From: Clonostachys chloroleuca
Lineage: Eukaryota > Ascomycota > Sordariomycetes > Hypocreales > Bionectriaceae
NCBI GenBank assembly: GCA_037952775.1
Contig: JBANAY010000001.1
Location: 5,456,001 to 5,520,000 of the forward strand
Direction of reading: 5' to 3'
DNA: 64,000 nucleotides
This document shows, in pieces, positions 1-10,726 of the stretch. Made by a program: the position numbers and the translations under genes. Below the pieces are notes generated by a model. It saw nothing but the letters and a program-made list of their open reading frames with translations, was not told the DNA's origin and made no database searches. Each line of letters opens with the position of its first letter. Position 1 is the first letter of the stretch.

Positions 1-1744
1 GCAGAAGCTCATCCTTTCCAGTGATGGAGCTATTTGTGGCTGCCTCGCCGAGAGGGAACACGTTGTCGGGCACCTCGCTGAATACGCTGATTCGACTCGT
101 GCCGAACCCTGTGGCCGGTCCAGGCTCCTCAAAGTACTCATTTCGAGGTGTCGGAGTGCCATCCATGCCTGGATATAGGAGAATAGATTCCGAACACTGA
201 GCATCGTCACTAGAACGAGGCAGCACCTCTTTGTTGAACCAGTCCATGAAAGCAGTCTTGTTCTGTAGGGCAGCTTCGTAAGACCCTTCTGGTAGAGCCT
301 CAGCCCATGCCCATCGGATCAGAGGGACAGGATTGACGAAGGGTCGTCGGCCGTCATAGGCAGCTGCATAGTCGGCGTAAAAAGGGTCACGGACCAGCTT
401 GATCTGCTCAAGACCTATCAATGCGGCGTAGGTATTACGAAGCATGACCTTCAACGGGTCGCCTCCAGGGCCTGTGGAGGTCCATGCAGACTCCAAATCG
501 AAGGTAGATGGGCCATCAGCGCCAACAAACGAAGCCAAATCATTGGCGAAGTTAGTCATCAGGGAATGGGCGCCATCGAAACCGTAGGTAAACACCTTGC
601 TTGGGTATTTAACTGCCGAGGAGGATTCATACGAGGTATAGTTCTTCCCATAGAGGACTTTGTTGGCAACATCCCAAAGGGCAGGGTCTCGGACGATGAA
701 TCCAGCAGTATCAAGAGTAGTGCTCAGAGGCATTGCGCCGTCAAGCGTAGCCAGTCCCTTAGAGGGTCTGTTTCCGAATACGCCTTGCGCCCCAGCTGGC
801 CCACGAATGGAGCCACCTGTATCAGTACCGATGGAAATATCAAGCCACTCATAGGCTCCAATCGAGGCACCGCCACCAGAGGATGAGGAGTAGGGATCAT
901 TATAGCCGTCTCCACGAGGATTGAATGGAGAATGATAGTCGACCCAATCGCCCGTCGGTTGCTCACCGTTAGCAAACTGCGACATCTTGTTATAACCAAC
1001 AATGACAGCACCCGCATCGACGAGGCTCTGGATACAAGGCGCGGTTTTGGTTGCTGCTGGGTACAAACGCCACCAAGCACGATTTCCGTTTGATTTGCGC
1101 ATACCAGCAAGGTCATAGAGCTCCTTGACGCCAAGGCGGATGCCAGCAAGCGGCTTCTCTGGAGAAGGTGTGAAGTATAAGCGCGAGGGCACACCAATTG
1201 TAACAGCGTCAGAGGCTGGAACCTGCGCCGAAAGTTGCTGAAACGAGTCGCCCTTCGGACTTTGAAGAATTCCAGCGCTGAAAGCTCCAACAACGTCTCG
1301 GTAGAGGCGAAAAGCTTGGTATAGCTCTCCAGATGCAACATTGAGAAAGTAGGGCCCCGACGGAATAGCTGACTCTTTAGCGAGAGGGACGACTAGCGAG
1401 TCCTCGGATCCAGCATACACTGTTTGTTTGGAGGAGCCATTGTCTTGGTAGTTAGCGATAAAGACCGCAGAGAGGAATTCCGAGTTCCAAACATCATCTT
1501 TCGTCGACCAAATCCCAAACAATTCTCTCAGAGCCGGCTGTGTAATTTTGTCGGCTACCACAGTGACAGGCGCAAAACCAAAGGCTTGCGGAAGCGATGT
1601 GGAGTTTAGGGAACCGTCAAAAGCCCTCCCTTGAGAGAATGATGACGCATAGTAATAATTGTCCTTGATCTTGAATGACGCGCCTGTGCTGACAAGCTGT
1701 GAGGCCGCTGAGCTGACAAGGCCCAGGATCGCAAATCCCTTCAT
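1..1744 (-). CDS. Secreted amidase-signature family protein, 3' end beyond the window
   Basis: An open frame of about 581 codons starts at 1744 and runs off the left edge without a stop. It begins with a signal-peptide-like stretch (MKGFAILGLVSSAAS). The amidase-signature core carries the expected catalytic triad: Lys near residue 207 (GVKELYD), the cis-Ser near 289 in SSSSGGGAS, and the nucleophile Ser near 312 in GTDTGGSIRGPA. Members of this family hydrolyse amide or related bonds with a Ser-cisSer-Lys triad. Residues 20-190 precede the core, as in fungal proteins annotated as scytalone-dehydratase-like Arp1; that resemblance is from memory and tentative. No intron is needed in the visible part. 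Substrate unknown; secretion is inferred from the N-terminus. Confidence 0.85.
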   Translation of the reverse strand, partial: MKGFAILGLVSSAASQLVSTGASFKIKDNYYYASSFSQGRAFDGSLNSTSLPQAFGFAPVTVVADKITQPALRELFGIWSTKDDVWNSEFLSAVFIANYQDNGSSKQTVYAGSEDSLVVPLAKESAIPSGPYFLNVASGELYQAFRLYRDVVGAFSAGILQSPKGDSFQQLSAQVPASDAVTIGVPSRLYFTPSPEKPLAGIRLGVKELYDLAGMRKSNGNRAWWRLYPAATKTAPCIQSLVDAGAVIVGYNKMSQFANGEQPTGDWVDYHSPFNPRGDGYNDPYSSSSGGGASIGAYEWLDISIGTDTGGSIRGPAGAQGVFGNRPSKGLATLDGAMPLSTTLDTAGFIVRDPALWDVANKVLYGKNYTSYESSSAVKYPSKVFTYGFDGAHSLMTNFANDLASFVGADGPSTFDLESAWTSTGPGGDPLKVMLRNTYAALIGLEQIKLVRDPFYADYAAAYDGRRPFVNPVPLIRWAWAEALPEGSYEAALQNKTAFMDWFNKEVLPRSSDDAQCSESILLYPGMDGTPTPRNEYFEEPGPATGFGTSRISVFSEVPDNVFPLGEAATNSSITGKDELL

Positions 1745-3011
1745 TAGTGGCGGATGAGGCTGCAGGATCTGATTGAAGACGACAATCTCAACTATTTTGA
1801 CAACAAAAGTTTATGCAGAAGATTCTTTCAAAACTCTCGATAATTTCATGATTGGTGATCGAGTGTCATATAAATCACTTCATACATGAGCATCCTCCCG
1901 TCAAGGTCTGAAAAGGTCTGAAGAACAGCGGGCCACCGGTCAAGGGTCCCTTAGCTTGAATGAAAGAAGGATTGTGTAGCCTGGTAGAAACGGCTCGGTT
2001 TAATTGGATGGGCTACGAAGGCCTACCCTTGTTAATTTGACCCCATTATCCAATCTCCGCCATTCTTTCTCTAGTTTTGTGTAGATAGAGTATGGAAGAA
2101 ACGGTGTAGCCTGTAGGAACGCTTGCTCTATGCGTATTGACTTTCGCTTCATTTTAGGAAGGTAAGTCGTTTTCAGGCCCGCCAACAAACTACTAAACCG
2201 GGCACGAAGATAGGGAATTTGCAGTTATCCGGTGATGATCTGACCTGTAATAAGAATGGCATTGAGCGTCCGAAGAGGATGATTAGATTAACAAGGGCCG
2301 CATCAAAAATCTAAGCCTCTTCGTATTGCACAAGGACCTTTGGCTCCGAGAATAGGCCTAATATTGTCAAGCAAGTGGATGTTGACAGGCACATAAATAT
2401 TATTAAGCAAGTTAAATAGTATCAAGCAAGCAGATGCTTGGGTGTTAATCTCAACCCTTGTAGGTTCAACACCTATTGTGCTACGAATAACCAGTAGCAC
2501 TAAGAATAGGTCTCAATTCCAGAGTAACTTTTTATATTCATGGTCCTCTGTAAGGATTCTAGGTAGCTTTAGGAGTTAGAGGAATTGCAACGGAGTATGT
2601 GAAGCGACATGAGCTGGAGGTTTGACGACGATGCAAGCAACATACGCCCCTAGGGTTCATGGGGGCTCGAAGCTGCCATCGATGTTGTCTCGACAGCGTG
2701 GTGAAGTATGCCGTCACCTACGAAGGAAACGAGGGAGTTCTTGCTGGGTTGATGCGTTTGCTTGTGTTATCGTGTCTCTTTCACTGCTCTCAGCCATTCC
2801 TCACCCGCGACTCACTTCTGTTACTTTTCCCACTTCTGCGCCGTTATCTTCCGTCACCTATTCCAACTTAATCCTCTTAATCTCGTAGAAACTCTCACAT
2901 CACCATATGATATCTCCAAATGCCCGAACCTTGCTCTCACGACTCACTTGCCCCTTCGTTCGCCCCAGCCAAGGCGCATGCGAACTTTGTCCAAGAGCGT
3001 AACCGTCAGTC
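1745..3011. other. Intergenic region with a possible degenerate coding relic
   Basis: Between divergent genes. On the minus strand, 2500 to 2000 forms one continuous frame of about 165 codons interrupted by one TGA and two TAA stops, which could be a mutated relic; I do not recognise the product. The rest shows no convincing gene. Several short plus-strand frames at 2622-3141 overlap the 5' side of the MYND gene and look like chance. Confidence 0.3.
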
Positions 3012-4326
3012 ATGGAAAACGAAGACTACCCCAGCCCGACGGGCCATAAACGACTGCCTGATTCCTGCGTGGGTGGCCAGCGAGCATGCGAAAACTGCCA
3101 CGAACCCGGAGCTTCAATGGTCTGCGCGAATTGCAAGGTGACAGATATCGGCAACATCTGCACCAATAACTGCTCTCAGCGCTGCCAACAAGAAAACTGG
3201 GAAGACCACAAGAAGGTTTGTCACGACCGCCGTCGACTCATGCGCGCCGCTAGAGCTTTCGTTTTAATTTGGGACGAATTCCAGGCACTCACCTACGACC
3301 GAGACTACAACTTCGTTCGCTCAGACGATGATCGCAGAGTCATTCACATAGGTTTCCCTGACCTTCGCAGCGTTCTTGATTATGGAGGATGGACTGGGGA
3401 GACCATATTCCGCCCTTTTCTAGGTTCTGCGGTTCCAGGTAATGTTGATACTGATATCAAGCGAGCCATCCTCCACAGAAACAAATGCACCGAAGTCGTT
3501 GATATTGGTCGCCCTCTCATCGATTCCATATTCAAACGTTTGTCCATTTGTCCCTCAATCCCTAGGTTTTTTGACCGAGCTAATGATCATGCAGCGCTTT
3601 GTACTCGAATGCTAGTAGCGAGCGTGGAGCCAAAGGATATCGCCATGGTCACGGTTTCCAAACATGTATCGCCAATGTCCGACGCTCATGACATCCTTTA
3701 TCTTGAGCTCGCAAGCGGCGAGGGATTCGCCATCGATGTTTCCGGCTGCCAATACGGATGGCAAGAAAGTATTTATACGTGGGATTGTTTTCTTCGCCAT
3801 CGTGCAAGACTCTTCTCCTATACAAGCCTTGACGACGTCAATCGAATCCTAGCACGGAACATGGAAGAATTGCGCCTTGCGCCGACTGACGCTGGGCGAG
3901 CTTCGCGCGAGCTTCGCCATGAAATTGTTCAACAGGTAGCTGAGTCCATCAAGGCTTTTTTCAGGACGAGGCAGACGAGCGTCCGAAGCTTCATGTCCGT
4001 GGGGAATGATTCGTTTCCTGACAAAGTTGCAGATCTAACCTCTCACGCGACCGTGAAGATTTCAGGAGAGCATTCACCACATGACGGTCAATCGAGGCCT
4101 TGGAAGATGGTACTTGGACATTGAAAATTTTGGGCTTAGAAGAATGGTTCTACGAGATGAGGAGCTCGCGCAGAAGATGAAGAGGGTCTTTTTGGCTAAA
4201 GAAGACATTGCTTCCGCTCGACTCAAATACACAGATAAGCCACAAGAAATCGCTGAGAAGAAACAAGTGAAGGACGTGGTTCGACTTTGGAACGAACGCG
4301 TCAGGGAATATGGCTGCCTGTCTTAG
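3012..4326 (+). pseudogene. MYND-type zinc finger protein, 3' half scrambled across frames
   Basis: The first 300 or so codons from 3012 are open. They encode a MYND finger at residues 26-71 with spaced Cys and a final H-x3-C (CENCHEPG ... CANCK ... CQQENWEDHKKVC), a protein-interaction zinc fold. After about 3955 the protein-like signal moves between frames. Frame 2 gives FFQDEADERPKLHVRG after the T run at 3956-3961, frame 1 gives MIRFLTKLQ, frame 2 again gives SRDREDFRRAFTT followed by TGA at 4082-4084, and frame 1 ends with DEELAQKMKRVFLAKED and stops at 4326. Read straight, the first frame stops at 4124 after 370 codons. No set of normal introns reconciles all switches, so I call it disrupted. 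Some shifts fit homopolymers one base short. Confidence 0.6.
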
Positions 4327-4441
4327 CTTAGCTTGAAGGTCTCATAACTCGAGGCTTTTTACGCCTTTAGCAGCCGCGAACAAGTACGAGTCCATGTTGA
4401 ATGAAAGATCCCTCCCATTTAAAGCGTCAGCTCACGAGATA

Positions 4442-6011
4442 TCAATGTCCTCGTACCTCTAAAGCATGCATGTATCGAGCTGTTAGCACGATGCCAATCA
4501 AGAGAAGACCACTACATGCTACAAGCCGGTCTTCGCGGCTTTCGTCCGCTTCAGTTATAGTTAGCCAAGGAATATGTCGGCCACGTCAAATCGTTGCGTA
4601 CTTACTGTCTTCAACCTTGGAGAGGACAAACATGACGAAGGCATTCAATGGAACTCTCATGGCCCCGTAAATCTTTGCCCGGTGTTCTTCTGGAACCAAA
4701 ATACTTTTAACGTACGCGACTGCTGGGAAGTATATTCCAAGCGAAAGCTCAAATAGACATAGCGCCCAGAATCGGAAAATCGCCCGTTCAAACATGACAG
4801 CAAGTAGAAGACCGGATGCAGCGAATGACAAGGCTGTTTGAAATGCATGTGAAGAGGCTTGAAGTGAATGGTTGTCGTGTCTCGTCGCGATTTTAAAGAT
4901 ATACGAGCCAAGGGTCATTGAAGACATAAGTGACGCGAAGATGATGCCGAACGGGAGGCTGACTGAGTTATTCGAGGTTTTATCGGCTGAGATGAGAATC
5001 CCTGCCCAGGAAAACACCATGATGTACATTGACCCTTCGAGAGAAGTTGTCACGTAGGTCACAGTAAAGATTCTCGGCCCTTCCACGATACGTTAGCATG
5101 TATTTTCGCCACGTTGAGAGGTGAGAAAGAGAAGTACATAGTCGGGACAATGTTCTATCCGAGGGCACATGTGACCTAAGATTCTTTTTACCATAATTCT
5201 CAACCTGGAATTTTAGGGTTAGCATAAGGATCAAGATGGCAGTACGGAATCAGCGCATACCCATGAAGTTGAGATAAGATATGAAGCCGGCACAAGACAG
5301 ATAATACTGGCTATAAAGGGCGACTTCTCAGAAGAAGTCAGTTTTACGAGAAGCTGAGACACCAGTCCACAAGCGATGGCAATGAAGCCATTGAGAACCG
5401 ACATAGTCCCAAAAATGGAGTTCAATATCCCATCATCGTCCCCAAACCCGAGCCTATTGCATTCGGCAATCATCCAAGCCTCAAAGGCCGTAAATAAAAT
5501 GGTTGTGCCAAGACCGCTCAAAGCCCTCCCAATGAAGAGTCTTTTTAGATTTGGAGACATTATCAGCAGACAAGACACTGCGTATAAGAAGCAATAGGAC
5601 AAACAGGCTCGTTTTCGACCGAACCTGTCAGCAAAGGTGCCAGAGAAGAATGCTCCAATTCCTGCACTGAGAAAACTCGTGATGAAAAGCGATGCGATTG
5701 TCGTCTCGGTGACCTGGTGCGTATTTTTATAAAGGCTGTAGGTAAAAGATCCCTATACATGATTAAGTACCCTATTAAACTTAGAGGACAGTATTATAAT
5801 ATACCTGTAACCAATCCGCAGCAATGGCGAGAGAATAGATCTGTAGAAATCTGGCGCGGAAAGTGACGAGTTCATCACCAACAGTATTCGATTTCTCACC
5901 TTCAACTTGTGTAATAATCAACAGTAGAGGACTGCTGGGTTTTTTCTGGCGAAGAAATACAACAGCTAGAATAATCAAAAGAACTACCAGGGTCAGCGTG
6001 TAAACATCCAT
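4442..6011 (-). CDS. MFSD5-like major facilitator (molybdate-anion transporter family)
   Basis: Five exons give a continuous frame: 6011-5805, 5752-5261, 5204-5138, 5079-4606 and 4548-4442. All introns are about 52-58 nt with GT donors, and several have clear branch sites such as GCTAAC. The protein starts MDVYTLTLVV with a membrane segment, followed by RFLQIYSLAIAADWLQG, the hallmark of the MFSD5/molybdate-anion transporter family, and the MFS loop FADRFGRKRA. GRALSGLGTT and LEGSMYIMVFSW also match that family. About 12 membrane helices are expected; the end is a last helix followed by RYMHALEVRGH. Exon 3 (67 nt) is the least certain piece, chosen because it keeps phase and uses a good branch point. 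It is divergent from the methyltransferase at 6466. The substrate in fungi is inferred from the family name only. Confidence 0.75.
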
Positions 6012-6465
6012 GGCGAGGGCAAGAGAAAATGCCGATTGCTGATTACTGTGACAGTATAGGTATGACAGGTCAGGGGCTAAAGTATTAACTCACAGAGGTA
6101 GCCCATGAGAACATTGAGGGATGTCCTTCTACTTATTGCGGCGGCATCAACAACCAAAGCGCGCGTTTCAGACGTTAATCCTATTGATCCACAGCCACCT
6201 CCTCTAGACTGGGCAAAGTAAAAATTAACTAGTATCAATTGGATCTCTACTCTGCCGTCAATAAAACCAAAGGGAGAGAAGGAGGGTCTTTGGAAAGAAG
6301 CGAGCTATAGGATGAAGTGGCGGCGGGGACAATAGCCTCCCTTGCTTGGGCTTGCCAAGGTTGGGTATCAGGCCAAACCTGTATAAGGAGAGCATACTCG
6401 TAGGCATATATGAGATGCTTTCCACTGTTTCATGAATTTTCTTCGCGATCGCACCCAGTTTCTAT
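6012..6465. promoter_or_regulatory. Divergent intergenic region, transporter / methyltransferase
   Basis: This 454-bp region separates two divergently transcribed genes and should hold both promoters. I see no distinct palindrome or coding frame in it. Confidence 0.4.
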
Positions 6466-7610
6466 ATGCCTATGCAGTGTTCATCTTCATCTCTACTTAG
6501 AATGCCCTATATGACTGCACCAAGCAGGATAGCTGCATTGACGACGATTTTTGCTACGGTGTTGCTTCTGATCAAGCTCGCCTCCAATTCATTCTTCCTG
6601 CCCATGAACCGTTTAACAAATTCTCTCGGATCTCTCGGAGCGAGTCAACCACACTATCACGGAGCTAATTCCCGGATCACTTGTCCAAATGTTCACATCT
6701 CCTTACACGATAGGTTAGCACATGCCGAGAGGTTATGGCACCAATCAACACAAGACCGTCAGACGATGTTGGCAGAGGTGGGTGTGCATAAACGGTTTCC
6801 AGATGGATACATCTACCCCTACAATATCTGGGATTTCGCCAGGCCGAGCTTCTTCTGCCCACACGACTTGGAGAGAGTGGGCACTCTCGGCGACGGCGGG
6901 AAGGTCGTCTGCGGGATGTCTCAATACGAGAACATATCACCGGGCCCCTCATCTGCCAGTAACAACGCCCCCGAACTTATCGTGTATTCTTTTGGTGTCA
7001 GTGATGACTCCTCTTTCGAGGCTTCACTACTCGAGCGCACCAATGCCAAAATTTGGGGTTATGACTTCAGCGTGGAGTCGTGGTCCGAAGAAATTAGGGG
7101 GATCAGTATAATCGAGCCTATTTTATGAAAGCCGGTATTGGCAGGTCAGATGATAACGCTAACCCGCCAATGTACACGGTTCAAGACGTCATGAGGATGA
7201 ATGGTCATTCTTATGTTGACATTATTAAGATGGATATTGAGGGGGCGGAGTTTGACGCGCTAACATCTCTGATTCATTTTATCCAGAGCGAGGATAGCCA
7301 TGGAAATATGCCATTCGGGCAACTTCTTCTGGAGATTCATTTCATGAGGGACCCTAAAGGGTTTAGCATTCCCAAAACCCTTCGATCTTGGGTGGATTGG
7401 TGGGAGTCACTTGAGCAAATGGGCCTTCGACCAGTGAACAATGAAGGCAACTGGATCGGGGACGCACAGTTTGGAAGGCCAAGGTTTATGGAGGTAAGAT
7501 TTCTTTTCGCTTAGAGATGGCAATCGAGGTGACCGTGCTAATACACAATTTAGTATACCTTCATCAACGCGATAGACTATGAACGGAACAAGCTCTTACC
7601 GAGCCAGTGA
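6466..7610 (+). CDS. Membrane-anchored FkbM-like methyltransferase, frame broken at a G run
   Basis: The N-terminus has a signal-anchor helix (around residues 22-45) before a lumenal or cytosolic domain. The protein includes GTLGDGGKVVCGM and YVDIIKMDIEGAEFDAL; the latter is the acidic motif seen in FkbM/Methyltransf_21-24 SAM-dependent methyltransferases. The reading frame from 6466 stops at 7128, but the protein clearly continues in the next frame from DQYNRAYFMKAGIG. The switch lies at a five-G run, 7097-7101, and one additional G would join both parts. A last intron at 7494-7553 (GTAAG ... TTTAG) leads to a short exon ending YERNKLLPSQ at 7610. The acceptor substrate is unknown. Either the assembly lost a G or the allele is null. 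Confidence 0.7.
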
Positions 7611-8062
7611 AGCATAAATTAGCCTTTTTTTTAGGGCAAATTCGGACAGCATGCCGCCATTCATTAATGCAATCAAATTCACCTCCTATCAAAATTGTTG
7701 TGACAGCTGCAGATTGACAGCTCTAGATATGGAAGAATCATAGGCTTTCTTATTGAAGCCTCAATTTAGCAATGGTGGCATTAACCAAAAGCCGCTCGGA
7801 CCAGAGAATCCTGATTTAGCTACAATAGACGCCATACCATGTCTCGTTGAATAGAGCTTAGCTAGCACTAAGATTCAAGGTTGCTAGACCAAGGAGTGGG
7901 TAGAAAATGGCATCCTCCAAACAAAGAACTTGGCCCTAAAGTCCTGATCACGTCAATAGCAAAGGCTTAACTCTTTGCATACTTCGCTAAACGTCGGCCA
8001 TCCAACTTACACGCAGAATACAATCTCAGGGCCAGAAAGCCTTGGACGGTGAGCTCGATGAA
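7611..8062. other. Intergenic, convergent gene ends
   Basis: It separates the 3' ends of two convergent genes and presumably holds both 3' UTRs. No gene or repeat is seen. Confidence 0.4.
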
Positions 8063-10726
8063 CTAAATTATATCGGAGACCTTCTGCATTAACCCTTCAA
8101 CCTCACCTCTGATTTGATCCTTGAGCCAATCTTGACCTTTCTCTGCCACCAAATCCCAGGTTTCTTTCTCCTCGATGAAATGCTTCTTAAGAAAGGCGAT
8201 TGCGCAAAGTGTGGCCAGGATGGCGCCACTATTCTCATGATTGGCAACAGAGGCCGGAAGATCGGGCTTGAGAAGAGAACCATATTTGAGTTTTGTGATT
8301 TCCTCAAACTCTTTACTCCAGTCCCAGCAACCACCAAAGCGTTGTAAAGCAATGAAGCTTTGAAGCTTGGAGTGGTTGGAATAAGCGCTGTCTGCCTTGT
8401 TGCCACCATTATCTATCGGCTGGCTGTTCCCATCTTTTCCGGAGCTCGATAGTGTGGCTTTCGGTTTCGAACGGGATGAGAGTGTTGTGAAAGAGGAACT
8501 GGGCGCCTTGCTGGATAACCCAACAGCACTCCGTTTGCCAATTTGTGCGCAAAATCCCCTTTGGCCGTTGCCCGAAATCTGCGTCCTGTCGCGGGGCATC
8601 GAACGTCTGCTGCTGGTGACGGGTGTCTCATCAGTCGACGCCTGAGAAATTTCAATTTCCTCAATCTCCTTCTCCAATCCAACGAGGCCTCTAGTTTGCG
8701 GCGGCTCCACGGCTACAAACGAGCACCATTTACCCACAACCTGAAAGAGCACCCCCAATCGAACAGCCTCTCTTTTCGCCATGTTAGAAAAGCCAGGACG
8801 GAATTTCTCTCTTAGCAGCTTCCCTCCATCATCTCTGGCTACAGAAAGCCAACCTCGATTCTCTTCTAGATCCCTAATTTCCTTGCGAGCCGCCATCTGG
8901 TGGATGACGGACGATTTCTCAGAAAGGTGGACAATGGGGATCTCTAACTCCAAAGGCCCTTGATCGCAAGATCCTTTTAAGACGACCGACTTTGGTTCCA
9001 AATTTTGATTTTGATTTGACAGCAGAACATATGTTGTGGTTCGATTGAAGGGAAAGACCTGGGTGATTTGGCTTGGAACCTGAATGTAGTCTGGGGCTGG
9101 TATTCCAGGCAAACTTGTATGTTTTGGTTGAATCGATCGAGTAGCAGGACTTGGATCAGGCTTCTTGTCGCCCTTCGGGATTTGGGGGTCCGTCTCCCTT
9201 ACAGTCTGGCCCTCTACCTCGACCCATTCTTCATCATTCTTGTAATGAACCAAAAGGGAGTCTGAAACACTTTCGATGATTTCAAAATCTTTGTCATATT
9301 GGGCATCAACTTTGCCATATTTGATCTCAAGGCTGTAATCCTTGATATGGGGAAGTAGGGCACCCTTGAGCATCCGGATGACTTTCTTGTCCATCGTCTC
9401 CGAAACGTGCACAGTCTGAGCGAAGCCGTTGCCTGCCCGTGCAATTCCTTCAACTAGAGCAGAGCTCACGTTTAAGCCAACACCTAGGCTAAAAACGCGT
9501 ATATTCTGGTTGGATTTGGCTGTCCACCTGTGTATGAGATCGAAAAGTTTATCCTGGTCATTGATTCTGCCATCAGTAAGAACAAACACCTCGAGATTCA
9601 TGTCGCTATATCGCTGCTCAAAAGTAGCCTCAAGAGGATCAAAAATGTTCGTTCCGCCATAGTCGGCTTCAAATGACTCTATGTGCTTCTTTGCTTCCTC
9701 AAAGCACTCCTGATCGTAACCTTTTGATCGCTCCCAGATGAAGGTATGTTTCGTGCCGAAGCTGCATATGTTGAATTTAACTCCAGCGGGTAGCGATCTG
9801 AGGAAAATGTGAAGAGCAGCCACAAGATTTTTTATTTCGGGCCTCATGCTGCCGCTTCGATCGCAAAGAAACACAATCTCCGGCTTTATCCGAGTAATAT
9901 TGAATTTTGGGACCAGGGTCATCATGAGGGCTCTTTGATGCGGGATTGTTGGATGAGTTTCGAGGAATGCAGCAGGCTCGGCAAGGTTTGTAGCCACTAC
10001 ATCAACGACGACATCTATATCTAAGCCGACTGACAATTGAGAGAAACTGGCAGATGCCTTGCTAAGAGCTGGCTCCGACAGCGGCGCGGTAGACAATGTG
10101 CCGATGGCGACAGACATGGGATGGGATGGTGACTGGATGGACTTAATCACAGAGCCTCTTGGCATCTCGACATCGACTGTAATAGACATTCCGCGCTCTG
10201 TGACCCCAGGGGCTCTTGTTTCCCAAGTAGCAGATCCATAACGGGGAGAAATCCCAGTGGGGATCGTGAGGCGCAGCCCATTTATCTCAGCATCATGTTT
10301 CAACTCCTCAAGATACGTCAGCTCCACGCGCACTTCCCCACCGGCAGGGAGGTTCCCAATAGTCGTGGAAAATATATCAGAGGCTCTGCGGGATCGTTGA
10401 AATAATGCAGCGGTCTTGCCCTGGGCCTTGGCTTTGCCAAAGTCTGCCTGTGCCTCCCGTGATTCCTTCACTACACCCTTGATCAGGCGATCACCGACGC
10501 AGCAAGTGAACCCAACGACAGACACGTCGCCGAAAAGGGGGAATATATACTTGACTTCCCGAGCCGCCTGGCTCTGAGATGGATTGATAAAGGTTTGTGT
10601 GAGATTGGTCTGGCATATCGAATCCAGAATTGATGTGTGGATCTTAGCCTCAACTTGCGGGAGATATTTCGCTAAATTGTCAGTGACAATGTAGCAGCCG
10701 CTGGTCAGATTTGGTTTGGGAAGCAT
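8063..10726 (-). CDS. VIT and von Willebrand factor A domain protein
   Basis: Single-exon, uninterrupted 887-residue protein. Residues about 10-140 form a VIT (vault inter-alpha-trypsin) domain, including EVKYIFPLFGDVSVVGF. A vWA domain follows at about 280-450 with a complete MIDAS start, CDRSGSM (DxSxS), and the later VFVLTDGRIND strand and loop. A low-complexity Ser-rich stretch at about 690-790 leads to a C-terminal segment with LQRFGGCWDWSKEF and LCAIAFLKKHF, as in VWA5A-type and related VIT-VWA proteins. There is no signal peptide or membrane helix, so a cytosolic protein-interaction role is likely. Its length and integrity contrast with the broken genes nearby. Function in fungi is not established. 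Confidence 0.88.
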   Translation of the reverse strand: MLPKPNLTSGCYIVTDNLAKYLPQVEAKIHTSILDSICQTNLTQTFINPSQSQAAREVKYIFPLFGDVSVVGFTCCVGDRLIKGVVKESREAQADFGKAKAQGKTAALFQRSRRASDIFSTTIGNLPAGGEVRVELTYLEELKHDAEINGLRLTIPTGISPRYGSATWETRAPGVTERGMSITVDVEMPRGSVIKSIQSPSHPMSVAIGTLSTAPLSEPALSKASASFSQLSVGLDIDVVVDVVATNLAEPAAFLETHPTIPHQRALMMTLVPKFNITRIKPEIVFLCDRSGSMRPEIKNLVAALHIFLRSLPAGVKFNICSFGTKHTFIWERSKGYDQECFEEAKKHIESFEADYGGTNIFDPLEATFEQRYSDMNLEVFVLTDGRINDQDKLFDLIHRWTAKSNQNIRVFSLGVGLNVSSALVEGIARAGNGFAQTVHVSETMDKKVIRMLKGALLPHIKDYSLEIKYGKVDAQYDKDFEIIESVSDSLLVHYKNDEEWVEVEGQTVRETDPQIPKGDKKPDPSPATRSIQPKHTSLPGIPAPDYIQVPSQITQVFPFNRTTTYVLLSNQNQNLEPKSVVLKGSCDQGPLELEIPIVHLSEKSSVIHQMAARKEIRDLEENRGWLSVARDDGGKLLREKFRPGFSNMAKREAVRLGVLFQVVGKWCSFVAVEPPQTRGLVGLEKEIEEIEISQASTDETPVTSSRRSMPRDRTQISGNGQRGFCAQIGKRSAVGLSSKAPSSSFTTLSSRSKPKATLSSSGKDGNSQPIDNGGNKADSAYSNHSKLQSFIALQRFGGCWDWSKEFEEITKLKYGSLLKPDLPASVANHENSGAILATLCAIAFLKKHFIEEKETWDLVAEKGQDWLKDQIRGEVEGLMQKVSDII

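Noticed and set aside
724..1341. 205-codon minus-strand frame
   Set aside because: It overlaps the amidase in another minus-strand frame; the amidase frame has the catalytic motifs.
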